Part shown: in pieces, positions 9,366-18,279 of the stretch
Layout: every line of letters starts with the position of its first letter
How positions within the stretch are numbered: position 1 is the first letter of the stretch
Assembly: GCA_000697335.1 (NCBI GenBank)
Contig: JNEM01015620.1
Coordinates: forward strand, 1 to 18,279
DNA: 18,279 nucleotides
Direction: 5' to 3'
Source of the DNA: Conidiobolus incongruus B7586
Lineage: Eukaryota; Entomophthoromycota; Entomophthoromycetes; Entomophthorales; Conidiobolaceae
The notes under the pieces: model-generated
Seen by the model: only the letters and a program-made list of their open reading frames with translations
Told to the model about the DNA's origin: nothing
Databases searched by the model: none
Made by a program: the position numbers and the translations under genes

Positions 9366-10470
9366 TTAAAACCTAATATATCTAACTTTAGCTTTTCTAA
9401 CTTTTTTAAGTTTGTGGGGTATAGAATCAACTAACTTTTTATATTAAAAAGGGTTAATCTTGTTCTATATTTCTTAAATATATTCCTAAAGCTAATTTAA
9501 ATCTTTTGTTAAAAGGAAAGCTTTAATAGCTTTTTTTAACTAATTCTAAAGATATTTAATTAAATTAAGGTTAGGAGATTGAGAAAGCCACTCTATAACT
9601 ATTATCTTATTATTTTTAAGCTATTTGGTAGTAAAAGATATAATATAGCAAGAGGTATTATCTTATTAGAAAATAATATTAAATTTGTTTAACTTATATT
9701 ATTTAATGATTTTTTTCAATTTATAATTTAAAATACTTTGATATATTTTAATATAAATTCCCTTATTAACTATATAAAAATACTTTACACCTAAAGACAA
9801 TATATTTTTTTTAAATAATAATTAACCTATTATGATATTTTTAAGTAAAATGAATATAATAATTATTAGGTAATTCAATATTTTTTTTAAAACTTTTAGC
9901 TTTTTTATCAAATCTACCAAAGTATATTTTTATTTTATTAAATTAAAAAACTCTATTTAAATTAATTTTAATTTAATATTAATAGTGGCATTTAAACTCT
10001 TATTTAACTTTACAATGGGATTTCTTTAATTAAGGGTATTTTTTCTTAAAATATAAGTAATATTTATGTTAACATAAAGTACATAAAATAGTATTAATAT
10101 TAACTAATATTCTTATATAGTTTTATAGTTTTTATTATATTTCTATAATAGTATTATATTTATTTATATTAATTAACCTAGTAATATCCTTCTTATTATA
10201 TTTATTTTTAATTTTAATATATTTAAGTTTTAAATGTAATTTTATTATTATTCTTAATAACTTTAATTATAATAAATTAGTTAACACTAATAATTATAAT
10301 AATATCATAAGTTAATTTAATTTTCTTATAAAATTAATTGATATATAAATGAATTTTTTTAAAAAATGATTTAAGTATAATAATATTAATAAAAAAACTT
10401 TAATATATTTATAAAATATTATAAAATAATAGCAAAAAAAGAAAAAGAATATGGTAATATATTGTTAAAT
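9366..10470 (-). pseudogene. Degenerate Tc1-type transposase of transposon B
   Basis: The family diagnosis rests mainly on this copy. The third catalytic block (about 9600-9545) reads IVIEWLSQSPNLNLIKYL, against the family pattern EWPSQSPDLNPIE. The second block (about 9655) reads F**DNTSCYI, like QQDNAPCHT. The first block reads VF*FNKIKIYFGRF (about 9951-9910). The C-terminus is KLVDSIPHKLKKVRKAKV, then RYIRF and a stop at 9366-9368, as in Tc1 transposases. Gln codons have become TAA, Trp codons TAG, catalytic Asp codons AAT (9937-9939) and AAC (9570-9572), and Glu codons AAA. All fit G:C to A:T decay. Stops occur throughout, so the gene is dead. The start is uncertain; the N-terminal third is the least readable. 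Confidence 0.9.
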
Positions 10471-10489
10471 ATATCCTCTTATCTTGAAA

Positions 10490-10702
10490 CCCTAAAAATT
10501 TATGACTTATCTTGGTTAAATATTGAGAGTTAATAATTTTACTAATAGTTTACTAAAAATATCTAAATATATTTATTTGTTATCAAATTATATATCTTGT
10601 TTATATATTATAGTTTCAGGTAATCTAATATATATAGTTATTTTAGTTATTAATTAATATAAATATATTTTTGAATTTATGACTTACTTTTATAAGTTAG
10701 TC
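10490..10702. repeat. Right terminal inverted repeat of transposon B
   Basis: Inner site at 10496-10515 (AAATTTATGACTTATCTTGG) and outer site at about 10674-10702 (TTTATGACTTACTTTTATAA then GTTAGTC), followed by TA. Both are inverse matches to the left end of B. Confidence 0.78.
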
Positions 10703-10704
10703 TA

Positions 10705-11215
10705 TATATATATTTAGTCAAAATCAATATTACTTATATTATAAAAAGATATCTTTAATTTAATAACCCCTTTTATAAAATAAAATAAAAATTTGAATAT
10801 TAATATCAAACTTAAAATAAAATAAATTAGAATAATCTTATTTAATATAATATAATAAAAATATATTATATCAAATTTAATATTAAATTAAATATTTTAA
10901 AATAAACAAATAAAATTATTTTATTACTATTATAATATAGTTTTTATTATTAAAAGTTTCAAATTAATAATATAATAGTTATAAAGTTTCTTTATTTTAT
11001 TGTTTAAATTTAATTTAATTAAATATATTTAGGATTTATTAAAAATACTATTATAATTCTTTTTTTAATAAAAAATTAAATAATTATCAAAAATATATCT
11101 AAAATATTTAAAATAAGATTAATCTTTTTTAATATAAAATATTGATTGATTTTATACTTTATAAATTTAAGATAAAAAAATAATAGGTAGATATATTAAG
11201 TATTAATTTTCTTAT
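10705..11215 (+). pseudogene. C-terminal relic of the transposon C transposase
   Basis: Continues the transposon C reading after element B. At about 10960-11110 the + strand matches the C-terminal catalytic region of transposon B, sharing ATAATAGTTATA, then TTTAATTTAATTAAATAT and TTAGRATTWRTTAAAAA. The distance from here to the right end (about 500 bp) equals that in A and B. The frame is heavily broken, more than in A or B. Confidence 0.72.
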
Positions 11216-11220
11216 TATAA

Positions 11221-11437
11221 CCAAAACTTATAAATTAATCACTTATTTGGGTTAAAGCTTAAGTTTTAAAATATTAATTGAATATTAAAATAATTTATTC
11301 AAATATATTTAATTATAAATTAATATTATATCTTAATTATTTAGTTTAACTTAGGTTGATTTAATTAAGAATTGATTGAATTTTTTATATAAGATATAAA
11401 TCATTTTGATTTTATAACTCATATTTATAGGCTAGTG
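11221..11437. repeat. Right terminal inverted repeat of transposon C
   Basis: Inner site at about 11221-11260 and outer site at about 11409-11437 (TTTTATAACTCATATTTATA then GGCTAGTG), followed by TA at 11438-11439. The terminal eight bases, CACTAGCC on the reverse strand, are identical to the left end of transposon A. Confidence 0.75.
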
Positions 11438-11754
11438 TATATAGGAATAAAAATAAATTATAAAGCAATATTAATTTAATTATCAGTTTGATTGATAGTT
11501 AAAATAATCCATTTAATATAAAAGATGGATTTTTTTATTAATATAACCCATATATAAATAATAATTAATTTTTTTTCACTTGTATTATATACATTACACT
11601 CTGGTGACAATTAGATTTTGATTGATATATTATATAGTATAAAAGTTTGATCTTTGAGAAAAATGTTTGAAAGATAATTTTAATAAAGTATTAATTTTAA
11701 TTATTAAGGATTAAATGATGATAGACAGGTTTTATTAAAAATTACACATCTAGA
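11438..11754. other. A+T-rich spacer, no gene seen
   Basis: Flank of transposon C. No open frame or repeat is visible. Confidence 0.5.
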
Positions 11755-12130
11755 GGGAATAATTTGATAACCAATTACAGGATATAATTGTATTATAATC
11801 ATCGAATCTCTCGATATAGTGTTGAGTCCATAAAATAGCCCATATTTGAATGTAACATTTTTTTACAGCCTATATTAGATATTTATTATATTCCTAAGAA
11901 TCCATTTTAAGGTAGTTAAGATTGTTGAGATTAACTTTGTGATAACAACACTTTCTATATATAAGTTCGGACAGGATTATAGTTTGAGAAATTATAAGGT
12001 ATCTCTTAACTAATATGAATATCCATAACCATGACATTTGGGTCAATTAAAACTTGCCGCTTACCCTTGAACAATTGGACACTTGTTTACCGTTGGTAGA
12101 TTAATATATGCCTAAAGCTTGATATCCAAT
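11755..12130 (-). pseudogene. Unidentified coding relic
   Basis: A G+C-richer patch with protein-like reading on the minus strand. One frame gives AVKKCYIQIWAILWTQHYIE then RFDDYNTIISCNWLSNYSL (about 11890-11760). Upstream in the same frame is STNGKQVSNCSRVSGKF, and a neighbouring frame gives KGKRQVLIDPNVMVMDIHIS. Several stops and probably a frameshift break it. The order of a short cysteine segment, a DSQEYNK-like helix with AVKKC, then a DDY run is loosely reminiscent of the start of fungal tyrosinases, but the copper-binding histidines are not visible, so I do not assign it. It might also be an exon of a larger decayed gene. Confidence 0.35.
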
Positions 12131-14164
12131 AATTAGTATGATAAGATAATAAACCTTAATTTTAAATGAAAATTTTTGCTTATTTTAATGAATAATGAGT
12201 TTCTAATAAATTCAGAATATAATTTCATTTATAGATTTTTGATCAAATAATAATCAAGTCCAAAAAAAAACTACATTAATATATTATATATTATATAAAG
12301 ATAGTTGCGATTAACTTATTATTTATATATTTTTCTAATTCGCATCCAAAAGTTATCTATTCCACTCAATTCTCAATATAGAAGTCAGACAAAGATACGG
12401 ATTATTATTATTTTACATTTGATCCTATTAATAAATTCTCTAATTTAATAACCTAGATCAAAAACATAATAATGTAAATAAAAAATATTATTTGCTATCA
12501 ATAATAAATTACCCACTATTCTTGATATATAATTAATACTATAAAATTAACATTATATTTTTAAACATTATTGGGGTTAAAAGAATTTGAAAAAAAACTA
12601 TGTATTCTCAATTAAAAATTTTGCTAAACTCTCAAAATTATATCTAAAATGAACATAAATTAGTATTTGAATTAAATAATATTATAAGAATCATTTTTTA
12701 TTATAAATTATATTATAATCATTAAAATTTCCTTTTCAATTTATAAGTAAATATAAACTGAAGAATAATGATTTATTTTCATATATATTTTTCACATTGT
12801 CCTATTTATTTTATAATATAACAGTGAATAAAAATTGACATAATTTATAATAAATTTACATTGAAATTTTCCTAAATATAAACTCTCAACCTTGTTATAT
12901 ACACATCAAATTAATATCGTAGAAAAATCTTATAATAATCTGATACTATAAAAATATTTAAAATGTAAATGATTATTTCATTAGTTAATAATATTTTTTC
13001 AAATTAAATATTAGTTTTGAATAATATAAGGAAAATATATCAATTCAAAATAATCTGAAATTATCCAATTTTAATCAAAAAATTAATAAAATCTCAACTT
13101 ATTATCAGAATTAATTTTTGACAAATATAATCTATAATTTTATTCTTTTCAAAATATAAATATATTGATTGATTAAAATCAATTATTTATATGAATTCAC
13201 TTTAAGAAATCAAAATGAAAATGAATCATAAAATCTACCAATTAGATATCATGATGTTGATATAAGATAAAATAAAATAACCATCAAATATATCCATATA
13301 ATTCCTAATATGTATTTTTTCAAGCTGATTTCGATAAGATGTAGGTATCAATTCATCTATATTTATATTTATCAAAGTTCAATGATTGATAACCCAGTAA
13401 TCCGTTTTAAAAATATTTTCAATATAATCAAAGGTTACTAAATGAGTCAAAGTAAATTTTAATTGTCATTATACCAATAATCAAAATATTATAAATTGAT
13501 TTTTATTCTAAATCTGTATAAATATTAAAATCACTCACTGTTACAATGTAGATTGATATTTTATATTTAAAAGGTCTATTTAAATTTCGCATTTATTCAT
13601 TTGATATATATTCAATTCAATAAATCTATGCTAAACCAATTAATATGAAAAATTTTAAATTATTGAATTAAATAAATCAGTAACTAATAAATATAAATTT
13701 TGATTATTTTCCATTTGAATGAAATATATATCGTAAAAAACAGTTATTTCGTTATATATTGATATTTTTACAAATATAATCATTTACAAGAATTTATTAT
13801 CTATTATCTATCTAAATTGATCATATAATAGATATACAATTAATTATTTTGTCTTATTTTCAGTTTCAAATATTCATAATTTTTAACATTACTTTGTTCC
13901 TTACAATATATTAATTTTGATTAAAATATAAATCATTTTCATATATTATTCATATGATATTTTTTCAGTATTTAGATTTATTATATTGATTTGAGTTATT
14001 GTTCAATAGATGTATATTGATTAATTTATTAATATTAAATTGAATGGATTAAAATGAAATATCTAATACAGCCATTATTTTAAGTATACTGTAATCTAAG
14101 AGCATTAATTTATAAATCAATATCCTTAAATAATGATACAAAGATAATATAAAAATATTGATAT
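12131..14164. other. 2-kb A+T-rich desert
   Basis: No open frame, RNA gene or repeat was recognised on either strand. The part close to 14164 should contain the 3' end of the transcription factor transcript. Short G-containing words are scattered without pattern. Confidence 0.55.
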
Positions 14165-15830
14165 TTATTTTTCTAAAAAATTTAATCCTGATTGGAATAA
14201 TAATAAATTTAAAGTGTCAAACTCCTCAAAGTCATTTGAAAGATTTAAGGCTATACTTTTCAGTTCAGAAATAACTCGAATTTGTTCAGCTTGATTCAGG
14301 TATTTAAAAATTGCCATATAATTAAAACTGATCAAATAATAATAAAATGGAATTGTCTCAAACTCAATATTTTTTATAATTTCATAAAATCTCTGACAAA
14401 ATTTCACTATTTTCCCGAGTAGTAGAGATGTCATTGTTGATTGGTTCACTCTCCAATACTCCAAAATGATTAGAGAAATGTGAAAATAAGCGGTAAGTAT
14501 CCGTTCTTCGAAGTTTTTGTACTTTTTGTCGTTTCTAAACTCTGATTTATATTGTTGAACATCTATAGTTATTTCCAAATAACATTTTTCTAATTTGGAT
14601 AACTTTTTGAGGCATAAATCCTCAACCACTTTGTCTTCATTTGGTGCAACTAAGGGAAATAAGAATAGATCAAGTGTTCGATATGTGAATCTATTAATTA
14701 ATGAAGTAATCATTGAACCAAGTCTTCTATAAAGCTTGGATTCTCCAAATTCTCTCCATTCAGGTGGAAGTATAAACCAAGAAGCATCGTACAAACTTTG
14801 ATCAAAACTAGGTAATTCTGCAACGAAGTTAGGGTAAACTTTAAATGGGCCACTTATATAATAATCATATATCGCCACTTCTCGCATCAAAATTTTTCTA
14901 TTAAAATTACTAGGTTCATCGAATCGTGTTGTATCTATATGCATTCCGAGAGCATAGCACATTCGGATTAAATTACTAAGGCAGGCACTACTCATTGAAC
15001 TTTCCCCTCTTTGAAAAAAGGTGTTAGTATAGATGTACAATGCTTGTACATGTTGTAAACTAGGTTTGAAAATAATCTTTTTAAAATTGGTTTCAAACAA
15101 ACGATCCATATATTTGGTCAGCTGAAGTGGTTTCTCTTCTCTATACTGATATCCGCTATAATAAATTGAAATAAGTAATGAGTTTGATAATGTTCTTGGG
15201 TCAAAATATTTTAAACTGAATATTGGTTGATATGGATAAAGATTGATTATATATAGTCGAATCAATTCATTCCAAAAATCCGGCTGATTAAGTAATTTTA
15301 GCCCACCATTCATCTCTGTTGAATTAGAGATATCTTGTTTTATCGAAATTGAAGGAATAAACCTTTGATTTTTTTCTATTATCGATTGAATTTGAGGAAT
15401 TCGTTTAAAATCTGAAGCCAAAGTGTATATGAGCTGAGATGATGGAACTTGATTAGAATAGATTATATAAGAAGTTAAATGATCTAAAGATTTAAATCGA
15501 GTGTATTTCAAATTGGAGAAAATATTCTTTTCTATTGGAGGAATATAATGCACGATTTTCAAGTTTTGTTTCGAATAGTTAAATAAATACATTTCCTCTA
15601 TAAATTATTATTTCATATAAAATTTGAATTTAAATAGTATTTTTATTATTACCTTTAGAAGATTGCTTTGCACAATTTGACTTATTAAAATTATAACAAA
15701 AGAACCGTACCGATTTATTGCAATTAATTTCACATTTTTGACAATTTTTCTTCTTTGATTTACTATTATTATTAATAATTTTACCGCAGTAGCAATATTG
15801 AAACTTTATTAGATCTTTACTTCCTTTCAT
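14165..15830 (-). CDS. Fungal-type transcription factor, two exons (536 aa)
   Basis: A predicted nuclear regulator of the Zn-cluster/fungal-specific transcription factor class. Exon 1 is 15830-15653 and exon 2 is 15597-14165, joined in frame through a 55-nt GT-AG intron. Residues 13-53 hold seven cysteines (CYC, then CQKCEINC and FFCYNFNKSNC), resembling a Zn2Cys6 DNA-binding cluster but with shortened spacing. A basic stretch, SKSKKK, precedes it. From about residue 166 the regulatory domain begins (FWNELIRLYIINLYPYQPIF). Its most diagnostic block lies near residues 265-313: ACLSNLIRMCYALGMHID, then REVAIYDYYISGPFKVYPNF, like the middle homology region's LGLH and WW..D..G.P pattern. The C-terminal half is helical without known motifs. 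G+C is well above the flanks and the frame is intact, so the gene is likely functional. Target genes cannot be told from sequence. Confidence 0.85.
15598..15652 (-). other. 55-nt spliceosomal intron of the transcription factor gene
   Basis: Donor GTAATA directly after codon fragment AAA G, acceptor TTTATAG before AGGAAATG. The length is typical of fungal introns, and it contains an in-frame stop (the reading ends in NNKNTI-stop if unspliced). Removing it joins exon 1 to the long frame with the phase preserved (K-E-E-M-Y-L-F). No strong branch-point consensus is visible. Confidence 0.75.
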
Positions 15831-15889
15831 TTTGATAAAAATAACACGACACTATCATCACCTATATATATCAGATATTTTATTTATTT

Positions 15890-16265
15890 TCACATCTAAT
15901 AATTTTGGATCCAAAGTGACGAGTCAGGTGACTCCTTCCTTATTAAGTATTTTATATCAACCCAATGTAAATGGCATTTCTCCCTCGCTTTTCAGCTACT
16001 ACGGCTCTATCCTTTAATTGGTTGATGATATAAGCCACCCGAGAATTTTACAAGTCATCTTACTTAATTCACTCTATATAACACCTGGAATTAGAGCTAT
16101 CCTCGAGCAGACGAGCTTGATCTGAGTCCTCCTTGCTATTTAACTTAAACCAATGACCTCCCTAAAAGTTGCTTGGAATCCCCCAGATCTCTCATTCACG
16201 GAAATTAATCCAAACTCGACTTAGCAAAGCCGTGTTACCACAATTTGATTTTCCAAATTTCTAGG
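15890..16265. other. G+C-richer island upstream of the transcription factor gene
   Basis: Sharply richer in G+C than its surroundings, with sites such as CCTCGAGCAGACGAGC near 16099 and CCCCCAGATCTC near 16180. It lies upstream of the start codon at 15830, so a promoter or leader role is plausible. Both strands also show long but interrupted frames. The + strand, for example, reads TSQVTPSLLSILYQPNVNG, then VDDISHPRILQVILLNSLYI and SLKVAWNPPDLSFTEINPNS. A decayed coding exon is therefore an alternative. No RNA family or element is recognised. Confidence 0.45.
15921..15934. promoter_or_regulatory. GAGTCA-GG-TGACTC palindrome, possible bZIP site
   Basis: A perfect 6+6 inverted repeat with a 2-base spacer, just over 90 bp upstream of the transcription factor start codon. 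The half-site TGACTC is the core recognised by GCN4/AP-1-type bZIP proteins, and a TGACGAGTCA run overlaps it on the left. Binding is an inference from the sequence alone. Confidence 0.4.
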
Positions 16266-18279
16266 GTATATTTTCAACCAATTAATAACTTGTAATTCTT
16301 GCAAATATTAGGTATAAATCCAAACATACTATTTTTAAAAAATTATTTATATAAAATACGATATAACTAGTTAATTTTCAAATAAAATCAATACAAGTTA
16401 AACTATTATTATAATTTCAAAATTTAATATAATTTTATTTGTCAAAAAAGAAAATATTAAATATAATAAAATACTATTGACATAATTTTGAAATCAGTTT
16501 GATTATTTAAATATAAATATATATTCCTTATTAATCTAATTTCTAAAATATATAACTATTAAATACTTTAAATAATTGTGATCTAGTGAATTATAGACTA
16601 AAATAAATGAACTAGCCTGAAGTATCATTGTTATTTTCCTTTTAATATTAACAATTATATAAAATAAAATCTACATAAATATTGAATAAGATAATTGAAC
16701 TAATTTTTGAAAATTTAATTATAACAAATTTTGTAGAAAAATCAAAAAAATCATTCACATTAAATTTTTTTGATACTTATGAGAAATGTGTACATGTAAA
16801 TTAATATTATATAACGATCATTCACAATAAATTTTGAATCAGATTTAATATCTAGTAACTTGTTAAAGTTTGATGAAGATATAGGATATAATTACAAACT
16901 AAATAGCAAAGTTTAATACTATTTTATCGTTTTTTTGAGTCAATAATTAATCACTTCAAAAATGATGAATGATAATTGGGTTTTCAATAGTAAACAAAAT
17001 ATATTACTTATTCACTAATTACTGTCAGTATAGAATAAAGAATTGAGCTCGATTATCACTTTTAAGATAATTTCTATTTGTTATATTTAAATTTCATGTT
17101 TTTTGTGTGCTTATATTTCCATATCAATTTAATTTCCTATTATAACAATAAGGAAAAAATTAGAATTACTAAGAAAATCAAAATTAAATAGGTAATATTA
17201 TTCAGTGATAAGGATTAAGTATTATAAATGGTGTACATTGTAAAAATCTCGAAATATACCAGTTTGAGTATTATATCCATATTATCAATTTTTTATCATT
17301 GTATTTAATTTAAAACATATTCAGTATTTGGATATTAACAAATTTAAAGTAACCAAAGTCCTACTAATCATGATTTTACTATTTTATTACTATCTTATTA
17401 ATCAAATGAATGAGTTTATAAAGTTACTATGCTAATCTCTCATGACTACTAAACAAAATATCTTAATTTCACTTCCTTATATAATATTCCAAACTTATCA
17501 ATTTATTGATACTTTATTCATAATGAATTTGACTAATTCTCCATTTAGTTGTAAAAATAATAATTTATCTTTCTTGTTGCAATAATATACTCTTTTTACT
17601 CTGTCTTGGTTTTTGTTTAAAGCCTACTTAGTATATTTACTATGAAATCAAATTTTATGATTTGGTTTCATAGAACATATCTCAAATATATTAAATTAAG
17701 AGATTTTATATTATTAAATATTATATAAAGAGTATTTATAAATCAAAATATTATTTAAAATTCAATAATTTCTGAATCTATTCTAGATTATAAAGAAAAT
17801 AAATTTAAACTATAGATTTGGACAGGGTAAAATAGTATAATTAGATAATAGTTATTATTTTTCTTCTAAAATTATTAGTTTATAATTTAAATAATTAGAT
17901 TTTTTTGTAATTGAAAATAAATAAACTTTTTGATATAAATTATATAAAAAAATAATATAATATGAATTTAACAGTTATTATTATTATTATTAATTTTTTG
18001 TTATATTTTTAATAAATTTTTAACACTTAAATAATAGTTCTTGTTTTAAAATTAAAACTTAATATTTTACAAACTAATTAAGTTATTTTAAAGAAATTTT
18101 CTTTCATATAAGCCAATTTTTAAATATTCAATGTAATTATAATCATATAAGTAAAAAATATAAAAAATATTTTAAAAATGGTGGTTTTTTCTAGTTAATT
18201 ATAATTAGGTAACTTTTTATAACTATGAATTCTTTTATTCTATAATTATTATATAAAATAATATATTTTTTCCAAATTA
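16266..18279. other. 2-kb A+T-rich desert to the window end
   Basis: No open frame, RNA gene, transposon end or long repeat recognised on either strand. A short ATT/TTA run lies near 17980-17995. The sequence is close in texture to 1-518 and 5657-6997. Confidence 0.55.

Larger units (their letters stand above)
9137..10702 (-). mobile_element. Tc1/mariner-type transposon B, dead, inserted in C
   Basis: A 1,566-bp element with inverted ends TATTAACCTATAAAAATAAG (left) and the inverse of GACTAACTTATAAAAGTAAG (right), flanked by TA at 9135-9136 and 10703-10704. It is the same family as A and C and in the same orientation as A. It lies in the same host transposon C, about 116 bp from A. It is the best preserved of the three at the protein level and still has small blocks of moderate G+C, so it may be the youngest. 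Confidence 0.9.
7000..11437 (+). mobile_element. Tc1/mariner-type transposon C, dead, split by two insertions
   Basis: The outer element of the nest. Its left end at 7000 (AACAAACTTAAAAAAATAAG) and right end at 11437 (reverse complement CACTAGCCTATAAATATGAG) are inverted, and both abut a TA (6998-6999 and 11438-11439). Removing elements A and B with one TA each leaves about 1,343 bp, in pieces 7000-7495, 9021-9136 and 10703-11437. Each piece aligns with successive parts of the A and B transposases. The N-terminal helix-turn-helix part is at about 7320-7490, a middle block (GAGAATTATAAAATTCTATA) at about 9107-9126, and the C-terminal DDE part at about 10925-11200. C reads on the + strand, opposite to A and B. 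It is the most eroded of the three, as expected for the oldest. Confidence 0.82.

Noticed and set aside
7496-10702. Simple tandem duplication of one transposon
   Set aside because: A and B each have their own inverted ends and TA flanks, and the 112 bp between them is the middle of transposon C rather than flanking host DNA. Two separate insertions explain this better.
7000-11437. LTR retrotransposon or LINE origin for the repeat cluster
   Set aside because: Ends are inverted rather than direct, flanks are TA, the unit is about 1.5 kb, and the reading matches a DDE transposase of the Tc1 type. No reverse transcriptase motif was seen.
15630-15830. A separate 66-residue cysteine-rich protein
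   Set aside because: An in-frame 55-nt GT-AG intron joins it to the long downstream frame, giving the expected order of zinc cluster then regulatory domain. Read alone it ends inside that intron.
15832-16017. 61-codon frame on the + strand divergent from the transcription factor
   Set aside because: It begins at TTG rather than ATG, has no recognisable domain, and abuts the start of the transcription factor. Its second half falls in the G+C island, where interrupted frames occur on both strands.
1-18279. Organelle (mitochondrial) genome because of the high A+T
   Set aside because: No mitochondrial protein, rRNA or tRNA gene is visible, while a nuclear-type transcription factor with a spliceosomal intron and Tc1-type transposons are present.
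1-18279. tRNA, rRNA or CRISPR features
   Set aside because: I looked for B-box-like GGTTCGA words with a matching cloverleaf and for regularly spaced repeats, and found none. GGTTCAACC near 5560 lies inside the coding relic and has no cloverleaf around it.

Overview
The window is nuclear eukaryotic DNA of extreme A+T content. It holds a few A+T-poorer genes in long A+T-rich deserts. A fungal-type transcription factor with the fungal-specific regulatory domain, a 55-nt GT-AG intron, widely spaced genes and Tc1-like transposons all point to a fungus. An A+T-rich early-diverging lineage such as Conidiobolus and its kin fits best, but the species is an inference from style, not from a marker gene.

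Left part (1-6998). A single-exon gene for a three-RRM RNA-binding protein (2044-2898, +) converges on a small one-membrane-segment protein (3543-3797, -). The gap between them holds a foldable, G+C-richer patch (3321-3452). The pair sits between two inverted, decayed copies of one unidentified coding-like repeat (519-930, + and about 5174-5656, -). The second copy may continue into another relic at 4600-4990.

Centre (7000-11437). This is a nest of three dead Tc1/mariner-type DNA transposons that no long open frame reveals. The oldest, C, reads on the + strand and is split into three pieces by two later insertions, A (7496-9020) and B (9137-10702), both on the - strand. All three carry matching terminal inverted repeats flanked by TA. 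Each end has an outer and an inner copy of the same core site (IR/DR-like architecture). The transposase reading is recognisable from helix-turn-helix to the C-terminus. It is riddled with Gln/Trp-to-stop and Asp/Glu-to-Asn/Lys changes, the signature of C-to-T decay on both strands, as in RIP or 5-methylcytosine deamination.

Right part (11438-18279). A short unidentified coding relic lies at 11755-12130 (-), then about 2 kb of desert. Next comes the two-exon transcription factor gene (15830 to 14165, -), whose N-terminal cysteine cluster looks like a Zn2Cys6 domain missing two three-residue blocks, including one cysteine. Upstream of it is a G+C-richer island (15890-16265) with a GCN4/AP-1-like palindrome. 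The last 2 kb is featureless A+T-rich DNA.

There is no operon or pathway linking the genes. The unifying theme is strong A+T-driven erosion of repeats around a few preserved genes.
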